7,134 bases of DNA, from assembly GCA_026786225.1 (NCBI GenBank), contig JAJAYN010000060.1, positions 1 through 7,134 on the forward strand, given 5' to 3'. Position 1 is the stretch's first letter. Every line of letters starts with the position of its first letter. The stretch is from Burkholderiales bacterium. GTDB taxonomy: Bacteria > Pseudomonadota > Gammaproteobacteria > Burkholderiales > Usitatibacteraceae. The notes below the pieces were generated by a model. That model did no database searches. It worked only from the letters and a program-made list of their open reading frames with translations, and was not told the origin of the DNA. Shown here in pieces: positions 1 to 6,380 of this stretch. Position numbers and translations under genes: made by a program.

Positions 1-417
1 CCGGTCATCATCGATTGTTGTCCATTGCTGGGGGGGCTGTCGCTGTCAGCGATTTTCGCAGCAGACAAAGTGCTGGTGCCGGTATCGGCCGACTACCTTG
101 CCGTCAAAGGGGCGATGCAGGTCGATAAGGCGTTGAACGCGCTTGGACCGGTATTGAAAAAACGCATAGAACGTCGCTACGTGATCACCCGATTTGATGC
201 ACGTCGCAAGATGTCGTGGGATATTTACACGACGTTTCGCGAACGTTTCGGCAACGAAGTCTGCGAGACGCGTATCGCAGAAAGTGTTTCCCTGGCGGAA
301 AGTCCATTTGCAGAAACCGACGTCTTTGAGCACGCGCCGAACAGCCGCGGCGCTCAGGACTATCAGGCACTATACGAAGAACTCAAGGCAAACGACTTTC
401 TCGCGCTGGCAGCCTGA
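1..417 (+). CDS. ParA/MinD-family ATPase, C-terminal part (5' end outside window)
   Basis: The frame is open from the first base and ends at TGA 415-417, giving 138 visible residues; the true start lies upstream. The first residues (PVIIDCCPLLGGLSLSA) match the Walker B (switch II) region of ParA-type ATPases, where a hydrophobic beta strand ends in Asp and is usually followed by a Pro-Pro or Cys-Pro-Pro stretch. Next comes the family-typical segment AADKVLVPVSADYLAVKG, then a strand RRYVITRFDAR and the late motif TRIAESVSLAESP, which resembles the C-terminal region of ParA proteins where the regenerated partition protein has an I-P-x-S/E-A pattern. The P-loop with the deviant Walker A lysine is outside the window. 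Such proteins use ATP-dependent dimerisation on DNA or membrane to position cargo such as plasmids, chromosomes or protein complexes. No parB-like gene follows: the next gene is convergent. The cargo therefore cannot be named. The family call is strong; a specific role is not supported. Confidence 0.85.
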   Translation, partial: PVIIDCCPLLGGLSLSAIFAADKVLVPVSADYLAVKGAMQVDKALNALGPVLKKRIERRYVITRFDARRKMSWDIYTTFRERFGNEVCETRIAESVSLAESPFAETDVFEHAPNSRGAQDYQALYEELKANDFLALAA

Positions 418-431
418 TTCAAACCCTTGCG

Positions 432-656
432 TTATTGAACGGGCTGGTCTTTGCCGACAATCAGCGCGATTGCACCCTCCAGATCGGTGCCATCCCCGCG
501 TGCCAGAACATCAACGACTTTGCATTCGAGAATGCTGCAGTGGTGATACATCTGCCGCAGCTTGATTTCGGCCTGCGCCTGATCGGCACCGTGGATGATG
601 AGATTCTCCACCGTCATGCCAGAGCGCGTCTGAATACGAAAGCCGAATTTTTGCAT
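432..656 (-). CDS. conserved hypothetical small protein (74 aa)
   Basis: ATG at 654-656, TAA at 432-434, 74 residues, no signal peptide and no membrane segment, so probably cytoplasmic. The N-terminus MQKFGFRIQTRSGMTVENLIIHG looks like two short beta strands. It is followed by an amphipathic helix (about residues 24-38, DQAQAEIKLRQMYHHC) and a strand with SILECKVVDVL, a beta-beta-alpha-beta layout. Two cysteines (40 and 45) flank a short stretch ending in Glu-Cys. I recall similar proteins of about 75 residues annotated as hypothetical in betaproteobacteria, but I know of no established function. The gene is divergent from oxyR (start codons 179 bases apart) and convergent with the ParA-like gene. 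A Shine-Dalgarno match is poor, and a 5-bp hairpin sits directly upstream of the start. The coherent protein-like composition and the neighbourly spacing favour a real gene over a chance frame. Confidence 0.72.
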   Translation of the reverse strand: MQKFGFRIQTRSGMTVENLIIHGADQAQAEIKLRQMYHHCSILECKVVDVLARGDGTDLEGAIALIVGKDQPVQ

Positions 657-657
657 G

Positions 658-673
658 CACGCAGTTTAGCGTG
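658..673 (-). other. small hairpin just upstream of the 74-aa gene start
   Basis: CACGC (658-662) and GCGTG (669-673) are exact reverse complements around a six-base loop, ending one base before the start codon of the minus-strand small gene. In the mRNA this stem would occupy the place where a Shine-Dalgarno sequence is expected, and no good one is visible. A five-base stem is weak and can occur by chance; any effect on translation is inference. Confidence 0.25.
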
Positions 674-740
674 ATTCCGCTTTTTGCGTTTGTCGCCGCG
701 CCCTCCGCAAGACGGAAGCGCGATGGACAGATACGCTCAC

Positions 741-768
741 TTGCTAACGATCCCATCTACAATACAAA
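741..768 (+). promoter_or_regulatory. candidate sigma-70 promoter of oxyR
   Basis: TTGCTA (741-746) and TACAAA (763-768) are separated by 16 bases. Each matches the sigma-70 consensus at four of six positions. An overlapping alternative -10, TACAAT, lies at 758-763 but has no matching -35 at proper spacing. Transcription would start near 775, about 60 bases before the oxyR ATG. The call rests on motif similarity only. Confidence 0.3.
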
Positions 769-800
769 TCAACGATCGTGGCTGTATCGACGGGATTCTC

Positions 801-819
801 CTGATTGATTCTCATTGTC
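801..819 (+). promoter_or_regulatory. Fur-box-like sequence in the oxyR leader
   Basis: The 19 bases at 801-819 agree with the classical Fur box (GATAATGATAATCATTATC) at 12 of 19 positions by hand alignment. The core TGATTCTCATT agrees with TGATAATCATT at 9 of 11. It lies between the candidate oxyR promoter and the ribosome binding site, a position where a bound repressor could block transcription. No experimental or comparative support is available from the window, and AT-rich matches of this quality can arise by chance. Confidence 0.25.
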
Positions 820-835
820 TCCAGAGGCGGTAAAA

Positions 836-1744
836 ATGAATCTGCGTGATTTGCGTTATCTGGTCGCACTGGCCGACCACAAACATTTTGGGCATGCCGC
901 AGAAGCGAGCAATGTTTCGCAGCCCACGCTCTCAACACAACTAAAGAAATTTGAAGAAGAACTCGGCATGGCACTGGTGGAACGAAATCCACGCAATGTC
1001 CTGCTGACGGAAGTGGGCGAGGCTGTTGTCCAGAGAGCGAAGATAATTCTGCGTGAAGCCGACGAAATCAAGGCCATCGCGCGACGCGCCAAGGACCCGG
1101 AATCAGGAACGGTGCGCCTCGGTATTTTCCCGACGTTGGCACCCTACCTGCTGCCGCATGTCGTTCCCAATATCGTCAAGCGGTTTCCAAAGCTTGAATT
1201 GATTCTGGTCGAAGACAAAACCGAAGCGATCCTGAAAAAGCTCCACGACGGTGAACTCGATGCGGGCGTTCTCGCGCTGCCCATCCACGACGATTCACTG
1301 CACGCGGAATTCCTGTTTGAAGAAGCATTCGTGCTTGCGCTGCCGACGCATCATCGCCTCGCAAAAGCCAAACGCGTAAAGCTCAATGACCTCGCACTTG
1401 AAAGCCTGCTGCTACTCGATGACGGCCACTGCCTGCGCGACCAGGCGCTCGAAGTCTGCGCCATGACCGGTGCCGCCGAGAAGCACGGGTTTCGCGCCAC
1501 CAGTCTGGAAACGTTGCGGCATATGGTCAGCGCCAATGTCGGCATCACCCTCATGCCCGCCCTTGCCGTGCACGCACCGGCACCGAATTCACCGGGCGTC
1601 AGCCTGGTGCCGTTCACCGAGCCCGCGCCGCATCGCCGCATTGCCATGATCTGGCGACGCACATCCGCGTTAACGGGATTTTTGCATCAACTCGTGCCGA
1701 TACTGAAAGGCATCGATCCGAAGTTGCTGAAGGCACCGAAATAG
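836..1744 (+). CDS. oxyR: OxyR, LysR-family peroxide-sensing transcriptional regulator
   Basis: This encodes a 302-residue LysR-type regulator. The ATG at 836-838 is chosen over the in-frame TTG at 815 because it gives the family-typical start MNLRDLRYLVALADHKHFG and has the good ribosome site AGAGG (823-827) eight bases upstream. Residues 1-60 form the winged helix-turn-helix, including AAEASNVSQPTLSTQLKKFE. Residues from about 92 form the two-lobed sensor domain with FPTLAPYLLPHVVP. The diagnostic segment LLLLDDGHCLRDQALEVC places Cys199 and Cys208 at the same numbers as the redox pair of E. coli OxyR, which forms a disulfide on reaction with hydrogen peroxide. HGFRATSLETLRHMVSANVGITLMPALAV is also OxyR-typical. 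In known systems it activates catalase, alkyl hydroperoxide reductase and related genes; none is in this window. It is divergent from a small hypothetical gene and convergent with the efflux operon, so a direct link to the pump is not implied by layout. Confidence 0.95.
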   Translation: MNLRDLRYLVALADHKHFGHAAEASNVSQPTLSTQLKKFEEELGMALVERNPRNVLLTEVGEAVVQRAKIILREADEIKAIARRAKDPESGTVRLGIFPTLAPYLLPHVVPNIVKRFPKLELILVEDKTEAILKKLHDGELDAGVLALPIHDDSLHAEFLFEEAFVLALPTHHRLAKAKRVKLNDLALESLLLLDDGHCLRDQALEVCAMTGAAEKHGFRATSLETLRHMVSANVGITLMPALAVHAPAPNSPGVSLVPFTEPAPHRRIAMIWRRTSALTGFLHQLVPILKGIDPKLLKAPK

Positions 1745-1918
1745 TAAACACTACGACTGGTGACCCTCTCCAGCCATAAATGCGCCACGATGCCCGTGGA
1801 TGCTGGGGTTTATCAAAATTTACGGCCATTTCTCAGCCGGTTTCAGGATGAGAAATCTGCTTCATTCAACGAAAACAGATTTCTCCCTTCGGCGACTTTG
1901 CGCAGACATTTAGGTCGC
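1745..1918. other. convergent intergenic region between oxyR and the RND gene
   Basis: No coding frame here has protein-like character. Both flanking genes end at its borders, so a terminator is expected. No stem followed by a clear T-run is visible in either direction. The notable content is the inverted-repeat cluster at 1828-1885. Confidence 0.5.
1850..1885. repeat. perfect 10-bp inverted repeat with 16-base loop
   Basis: GAGAAATCTG (1850-1859) and CAGATTTCTC (1876-1885) are exact reverse complements. The left arm can alternatively pair through GAGAAAT (1850-1856) with an upstream ATTTCTC (1828-1834) across a 15-base loop, so two hairpins are mutually exclusive. Lying between two convergent stop codons, it could act as a two-way transcription terminator or mRNA 3'-end stabiliser, although no T-tract follows either arm. 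A protein-binding operator is another possibility. Confidence 0.5.
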
Positions 1919-3139
1919 TTATCGACCCATCGATGCCGCCGTCGCCACAGTATCCGTCGCCAGGCCGGCACTCTTCACGCGGCGACCTCTGACGAGCGCG
2001 TAGAGTTTGGTAAACGCCCAATACACAAACTTCAAACCCAGTATCGTGGCGAGCACTTCTGCGAGCATCAGCCCGAAGGCCGCAAACACATTCCAGCGCG
2101 CCTGGCGAGCGCGGAATTTTGCGATGGCGGCGTCGCGGGCGATCTCGATGCTGTCGTAGAACGTCGGCACCACCAGCAACGTGAGGATGGTGGAGGTGAT
2201 CGTGCCGCCGATGATGGCGATGGCCATTGGCCGGTAAAACTCACCGCCCTCACCCATGCCGAGCGCCACCGGCAACATGCCGGCAATCAGCGCGAAGGTG
2301 GTCATCAAAATCGGCCGCAAACGCACGCGCCCGGCGTGCATCAGTGCGTCTTCGCGACTCACACCCTGCGCTTCTTCCTTGCGCGCGCAATCGAGCAGCA
2401 GAATCGCGTTCTTGGCGACCAGGCCCATGAGCATGATGATGCCGATAAAGCTCATCAGGTTCAGCGTGCCGCCGGTCAATAAAAGTGCGACCACCACACC
2501 GATCAGGCTGAGTGGCAGGGAAAGCATCACCGGCAGCGGTGCCGTGAACGAGCCGAACTGGATCACCAGGATCAGGTACATGAGGCCGATGCCCATCACC
2601 AGCGCGATGCCCATTTCGGAGAACACTTCCTTCTGGTCGCGCGACGCGCCGCCCAGTTCAAGTCCGTAGCCGGTCGGGAAATCGATCTGCTTGGCAATCT
2701 TCATGGCGTCTGCCGTGATTTCACCCGGGGAGCGGCCCTGTGCATTGGCAGAAACGGTCACCATGCGCTTGCCGTCCGAATGCTGAATTTGCGCCGGGCC
2801 TTTGCCCATGGTCACTTTGGCGATCTGATCCAGCGGCACCATCATGTTGCTGCCACCCACTGCGATCGGCAATCTTTCGATATTGGCCGCACTCACGCGG
2901 TCATCGGGATGCAGGCGCACCGATACGTCGCGCGATTCGCCCGTCGGATCGACCCAATCGCCCACCTCGACACCCGCGAACGCAACGCGTAACGCCTGCG
3001 CCGCATCACCGACGGAAATACCCAGCGAATTGGCGAGGCCGCGATTAAGCTCAATCTGCAATTCGTCTTTGGGATCCTGCTGCGGAAAGTCCGACATCAA
3101 CTGCGCCGGGGACCTTGGCCAGCTTCTCCATAAAGTCAC
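1919..3139 (-). CDS. RND efflux permease, C-terminal fragment after a frameshift
   Basis: This frame encodes the second half of the inner-membrane RND pump. It can be opened from GTG 3137-3139 (406 residues), but its first 23 residues read the wrong frame of the upstream piece. Authentic sequence begins at about residue 24 (KDELQIELNRGLANSLG). Residues 24-175 belong to the second periplasmic porter/docking region. Membrane helices follow at about 176-197, 201-222, 226-248, 275-297 and 303-325, matching TM8-TM12. Lys243 in LMGLVAKNAILLLD corresponds to the TM10 lysine of the proton relay (Lys940 in AcrB). After TM12 there is an unusual tail of about 75 residues with another hydrophobic stretch near 349-375, followed by a basic end (LVRGRRVKS). 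On its own this piece lacks the N-terminal half and could not be a working pump; with one base removed it joins the upstream piece. Confidence 0.85.
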   Translation of the reverse strand: MTLWRSWPRSPAQLMSDFPQQDPKDELQIELNRGLANSLGISVGDAAQALRVAFAGVEVGDWVDPTGESRDVSVRLHPDDRVSAANIERLPIAVGGSNMMVPLDQIAKVTMGKGPAQIQHSDGKRMVTVSANAQGRSPGEITADAMKIAKQIDFPTGYGLELGGASRDQKEVFSEMGIALVMGIGLMYLILVIQFGSFTAPLPVMLSLPLSLIGVVVALLLTGGTLNLMSFIGIIMLMGLVAKNAILLLDCARKEEAQGVSREDALMHAGRVRLRPILMTTFALIAGMLPVALGMGEGGEFYRPMAIAIIGGTITSTILTLLVVPTFYDSIEIARDAAIAKFRARQARWNVFAAFGLMLAEVLATILGLKFVYWAFTKLYALVRGRRVKSAGLATDTVATAASMGR

Positions 3140-5165
3140 CGGTGATCGCCATCAGGCGGCGCGAATCCGGACCGGAGAACAATATCTGTACCGGCTTTCT
3201 GGCGCCGTTGTTCAGGTCATCGAGCACCGTATATTCGGCACCCACAATCTGCAACATCAATTTGCGCAGGTCCACAGCAATCTCGCTGCCGGAGCGCTTG
3301 CGCTTGGTGCTCTTGCCGATGTCCACATACACCCTGCCGCCACCGGCGTCGACGTTGCTATTGGTGGCCACGGTCTCCGGCATTGTCCGCGCGAGCGCAG
3401 CGGCTTTCTCCACTTTCAATCGCGCATATTCCAGACTGGCACTCGATGGGATGCGCACTTCGATTGCAATAGAGTCTCCATCGGCTTTCGGCAGGAAGCT
3501 CGATCCACCGAGGGTGGCTTGCAACACGAGCGCGCCGACAAACGTAAATAATGCAATCGCCGCCATCGAACGCCGGTGATGCAGCGCCCATGCGATCACG
3601 TTTGCGTAGCGATCCGCCTGATGATCAAACCAGATGTTGAAGCGCTGCAGCAACAAGCTCAGCCCTTTCTTCGGCTGCTCATGGTAGCCGACCGGGTCAC
3701 CCCAATAGGCCGACAACATCGGATCGAGTGTGAACGAGATAAACAAACTCACCAGCACCGAGGTCGCCACCGTCAAGGCAAACGGACGGAACCATTCGCC
3801 CGCGCCGCCACCCATGAACGCCACGGGAATAAACACGGCGATGATCGAGAACGTCGTCGCCGTCACCGCAAGGCCGATTTCAGCTGTGCCGGCACTGGCG
3901 GCAGCACGTCTGTCCTTGCCCATTTCCATATGGCGGACGATATTTTCCCGGACCAAGATTGCGTCATCGATCATCAAACCAATTGCCAGCGATATCCCCA
4001 GCAGGGTCATGAAATTGAGCGTGAACCCGCAGGCCCACACGGCGATAAATGCCGCGATCACCGACGTCGGCAACGCCAGCGCCGTGATCAGGGTGGAACG
4101 CCATGAATTCAGGAAGGCATACACCACAAAAATGGTCAGTATCGCGCCGAATATCAGTGCCTCAATCACATTCGACAGGCTGTTTTGTGCGTTCTTGCCG
4201 CCGTCCTGCGTCACTTCAAGCTTGGTGCCTTTGGGCAACGTCTTGTTGATCTCTTCAACAATCGCGCGGATCTTGTTGGGGACGGTAACCGTACTGGCAT
4301 CGCGCGAACGTGTGACGGAGATACCGACGTTAGGATGGCCGTTGCGCACGCTAAACCCTGCCAACTCGGCAAAGCCATCTGCAATGCTTGCGACCTGACC
4401 GAGCCGCACCACTTCATTGCCCCGGCGCTTGAGCACGATCTGCTCGAATTCGGCCGGCGATTCGATACGCCCAACCAGGCGAATACTCTGCTCATCCAGC
4501 GGGCCTTTCACGCGCCCTACCGGCGCCGTGGTGTTTTGTGCGCGTAACGCAGCGACCACTTCGGTCACCGATACGTTGAACTCACGCAGCTTCTCAGCGC
4601 GCAACAACACCGAAAGCTCGCGACGCAGCGAGCCACTGACGTTGACGGTTGCAACGCCATCGATGGCGCGGAATTTGTCGGCGAGGACATCTTCGGCGAG
4701 CCGCGAAATTTCAGCGTGCGATTGCCCGGAAGACGACAGCGCCATCTGCATGATCGGTTGCGTGGCCGGGTCGATGCGTCGCAGGATCGGCTCGCGCATT
4801 TCGACCGGCAGCTTGTGTCGTACGGAGGCGATTGAGTTGCGGATTTCGTCGGAGGCTTCGATCATGTTCTTCTTGAAATTGAAGATGATCACGATACTGG
4901 CGGCGCTCTCCTTGGCCGTGGACTGTATCTGGTAAACCTGCGAAATACTCTGCAGGGATTTCTCGACGCGATTGATGATCTCGCGTTCCACGGTATCCGG
5001 CGACGCGCCCGGATACGGGATGTTGACCACAATGACGGGCTGCTCAACATCGGGATTCTGGTTGACGCGCAAATTCTTCAGCGCCATCAGGCCCAGGATC
5101 ATCAACATGATGATGATAACGACCGTGGTGACCGGTCGCTTGATACTGAAATCGGATAGGAACAT
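3051..5165 (-). CDS. RND efflux permease, N-terminal fragment (704 aa)
   Basis: ATG at 5163-5165 lies three bases after the adaptor stop codon, so the two genes form an operon and are probably translationally coupled. The N-terminus MFLSDFSIKRPVTTVVIIIM is the standard RND cytoplasmic helix and TM1. Residues about 35-330 form the first periplasmic porter domain with NPDVEQPVIVVNIPYPGASP. TM2-TM6 lie at about 333-352, 357-376, 386-408, 433-453 and 461-482. Asp400-Asp401 in IGLMIDDAILVRENI correspond to the proton-relay aspartates of TM4 (Asp407/Asp408 in AcrB). FMGGGAGEWFRPFA and FTLDPMLSAYW are family hallmarks, and TM7 is near 533-552. The frame leaves the family pattern after GLSAAGS (residue 698) and stops after six further residues (QRRIAD, then TGA). 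Product class is HAE1-like hydrophobic/amphiphilic efflux; the exact subgroup is uncertain. Confidence 0.9.
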   Translation of the reverse strand: MFLSDFSIKRPVTTVVIIIMLMILGLMALKNLRVNQNPDVEQPVIVVNIPYPGASPDTVEREIINRVEKSLQSISQVYQIQSTAKESAASIVIIFNFKKNMIEASDEIRNSIASVRHKLPVEMREPILRRIDPATQPIMQMALSSSGQSHAEISRLAEDVLADKFRAIDGVATVNVSGSLRRELSVLLRAEKLREFNVSVTEVVAALRAQNTTAPVGRVKGPLDEQSIRLVGRIESPAEFEQIVLKRRGNEVVRLGQVASIADGFAELAGFSVRNGHPNVGISVTRSRDASTVTVPNKIRAIVEEINKTLPKGTKLEVTQDGGKNAQNSLSNVIEALIFGAILTIFVVYAFLNSWRSTLITALALPTSVIAAFIAVWACGFTLNFMTLLGISLAIGLMIDDAILVRENIVRHMEMGKDRRAAASAGTAEIGLAVTATTFSIIAVFIPVAFMGGGAGEWFRPFALTVATSVLVSLFISFTLDPMLSAYWGDPVGYHEQPKKGLSLLLQRFNIWFDHQADRYANVIAWALHHRRSMAAIALFTFVGALVLQATLGGSSFLPKADGDSIAIEVRIPSSASLEYARLKVEKAAALARTMPETVATNSNVDAGGGRVYVDIGKSTKRKRSGSEIAVDLRKLMLQIVGAEYTVLDDLNNGARKPVQILFSGPDSRRLMAITGDFMEKLAKVPGAVDVGLSAAGSQRRIAD
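3068..3073 (-). other. probable frameshift site in the RND gene (T3G3 run)
   Basis: On the coding strand the run reads CCCAAA. Removing one C or one A converts the upstream frame into the downstream one at exactly the place where the first frame loses and the second gains family-like sequence. The joined peptide VGLSAAGSKDELQIEL (or SQDEL) has the spacing I recall for RND proteins here, with no residues missing. A lesion in a short homopolymer pair is typical of sequencing or replication slippage. Confidence 0.75.
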
Positions 5166-5168
5166 GGC

Positions 5169-6380
5169 TTATTTCGCTTTTTCAGATGTGTTCACAGCCG
5201 GGGCAGGCTTGGCCGTTTCAGGAATCGGTGCGGCCGATGCGGTGGCGGCCGGCGCAGCGCTCAACGCGACAGGCTGCCCGTCCTTGAGCGTTGCCGCGGG
5301 ATAGCGAATCACCGAGTCGCCGTCTGCGATCCCACTGAGGATGACGAACTGACCGCTACGGATATCGCGTTCACCGACAACGACTGCCGTTTTCTGCAGC
5401 TTGTTGTCCTTCATGCGCCAGACCGAGGCTTTGTCGCCGTCGCGCACCAGTGCGGTCGCCGCAATCGTGAGGCCGCTCCTGCTTGCCGCTTCGATACGGC
5501 CTTCGGCATACAGACCAGCCAGCTTCGGCTGCTTGTCACCGGCGAAATCAACCAGCACTTCCACCTGGCGCGTCGTGGCATTGGCAGATGGATTAACACG
5601 CTTGACCTTGCCGCCAAACTCCTGCTCGCCGTAGCCATTTACACGGAAACTCACCGGCTGCCCGGCTTTGACGTCGCCGATATTGTCAGCCGATACCATG
5701 CCTTCAAAGCGCATGCTCGCCGGGTCGATCACTTTGAGCAGTTCCTTGCCAATCTGCGCGGTATCGCCGGCCGAAACCTTGCGATCACTGACGATGCCAT
5801 CGAACGGTGCACGCGCCTCGGTGCGCTGCAATTGCTGGCGCGCCTGCACCGCACGCGCTTTGGCACCGGCGAGGTCGCTCTGGGCGTTGTTGCGGCGGGT
5901 CTCGGCATCATCAAGCGCCTGCGTGGAGACCATTCCGGAGGTGCGCAATGTCGTCATGCGCTGAAATTGACGCTCGGCTTGCACAAACGCCTGATCGGCA
6001 GAGCGGGTCGATGCGTCGGCAGACGCCAGACTATCGCGAATGGAGGTGTCGTCGAGCCGAACCAGCAGATCGCCGCGGCGCACCGTATCGCCATTCTCTT
6101 TCAGCACCTGCAAGACCACCGCCGAGACTTCGGCGCGCAGATCAGCGCGGCGCTCGGGTTGTACCGAGCCGGTAATCGACGGGCCGGAAGCCAGTGAATT
6201 GCTGCGAATCGTCACCAGGTCCTCCGGTGCCAGTAACAGCGGCTTGTCGGTGGCGGCCGCTTTGCCTGTTACCTTGTCGGCTGTTTTATCGGCTGCCTTG
6301 TCAGCAGCCTTGTCGGCACCCTTGCCGCAGGCGGCGAGAATCGAGACAAAGAGGAGTGTGAATAGCGAATTGCGCAGCAT
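5169..6380 (-). CDS. RND efflux periplasmic adaptor (membrane fusion) lipoprotein
   Basis: This encodes a 403-residue MexA/AcrA-type adaptor that bridges the inner-membrane pump and the outer-membrane channel. The ATG at 6378-6380 is chosen over upstream in-frame starts because it gives a lipoprotein signal (LFTLLFVSILAAC, lipid-bearing Cys18) with GGAA eight bases upstream of the start. The mature start CGKG resembles that of MexA. A repetitive Ala-Asp-Lys linker (residues 21-40) follows. The first lipoyl half lies at about 83-111 (SAVVLQVLKENGDTVRRGD). An alpha-helical hairpin spans about 112-186, rich in Ala/Gln/Arg, with RMTTLRTSGMVSTQALDDAE. The second lipoyl half is near 187-219 (RAPFDGIVSDRKVSAGD), the beta-barrel about 222-290, and the membrane-proximal domain to about 372. 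The last 30 residues are an Ala/Pro-rich tail. It is first in the operon with the RND permease. No specific regulator gene adjoins it. Confidence 0.93.
   Translation of the reverse strand: MLRNSLFTLLFVSILAACGKGADKAADKAADKTADKVTGKAAATDKPLLLAPEDLVTIRSNSLASGPSITGSVQPERRADLRAEVSAVVLQVLKENGDTVRRGDLLVRLDDTSIRDSLASADASTRSADQAFVQAERQFQRMTTLRTSGMVSTQALDDAETRRNNAQSDLAGAKARAVQARQQLQRTEARAPFDGIVSDRKVSAGDTAQIGKELLKVIDPASMRFEGMVSADNIGDVKAGQPVSFRVNGYGEQEFGGKVKRVNPSANATTRQVEVLVDFAGDKQPKLAGLYAEGRIEAASRSGLTIAATALVRDGDKASVWRMKDNKLQKTAVVVGERDIRSGQFVILSGIADGDSVIRYPAATLKDGQPVALSAAPAATASAAPIPETAKPAPAVNTSEKAK
6272..6331 (-). repeat. degenerate 12-bp tandem repeat encoding the Ala-Asp-Lys linker
   Basis: Five 12-base units on the plus strand follow each other: CCTTGTCGGCTG, TTTTATCGGCTG, CCTTGTCAGCAG, CCTTGTCGGCAC and CCTTGCCGCAGG, the last being the most diverged. 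In the adaptor they encode DKAADKAADKTADK just after the lipidated cysteine. This is a flexible, charged tether expected to tolerate changes in unit number, so it could vary in length between strains. Confidence 0.75.

Larger units (their letters stand above)
1919..5165 (-). pseudogene. HAE1-type RND multidrug efflux permease gene, frame broken by one base
   Basis: Taken together, the two overlapping frames make one RND gene. Reading the first frame to GLSAAGS and continuing at KDELQIELNRGLA after deleting one base gives about 1081 residues, the usual size of an AcrB/MexB-like protomer plus a C-terminal extension. RND pumps work as trimers in the inner membrane. They take substrates from the periplasm or membrane and expel them through an adaptor and an outer-membrane channel, driven by proton influx. 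All visible catalytic residues are intact and no second lesion was seen. This suggests either a sequencing error or a very recent inactivation rather than an old decaying pseudogene. Substrates cannot be inferred. Confidence 0.75.

Noticed and set aside
815..835. TTG start for OxyR seven codons upstream of the chosen ATG
   Set aside because: The ATG at 836 gives the conserved OxyR N-terminus and the numbering that puts the cysteines at 199 and 208, and it has a well-spaced AGAGG.
1760..2482. Plus-strand open frame of 240 residues starting between oxyR and the RND gene
   Set aside because: Most of it is antisense to the RND C-terminal half. Its composition, rich in His, Arg and Gln, is typical of a shadow frame.
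2844..4398. Several plus-strand open frames of 150-235 residues opposite the RND gene
   Set aside because: They overlap strongly supported RND coding sequence and show no conserved motif.
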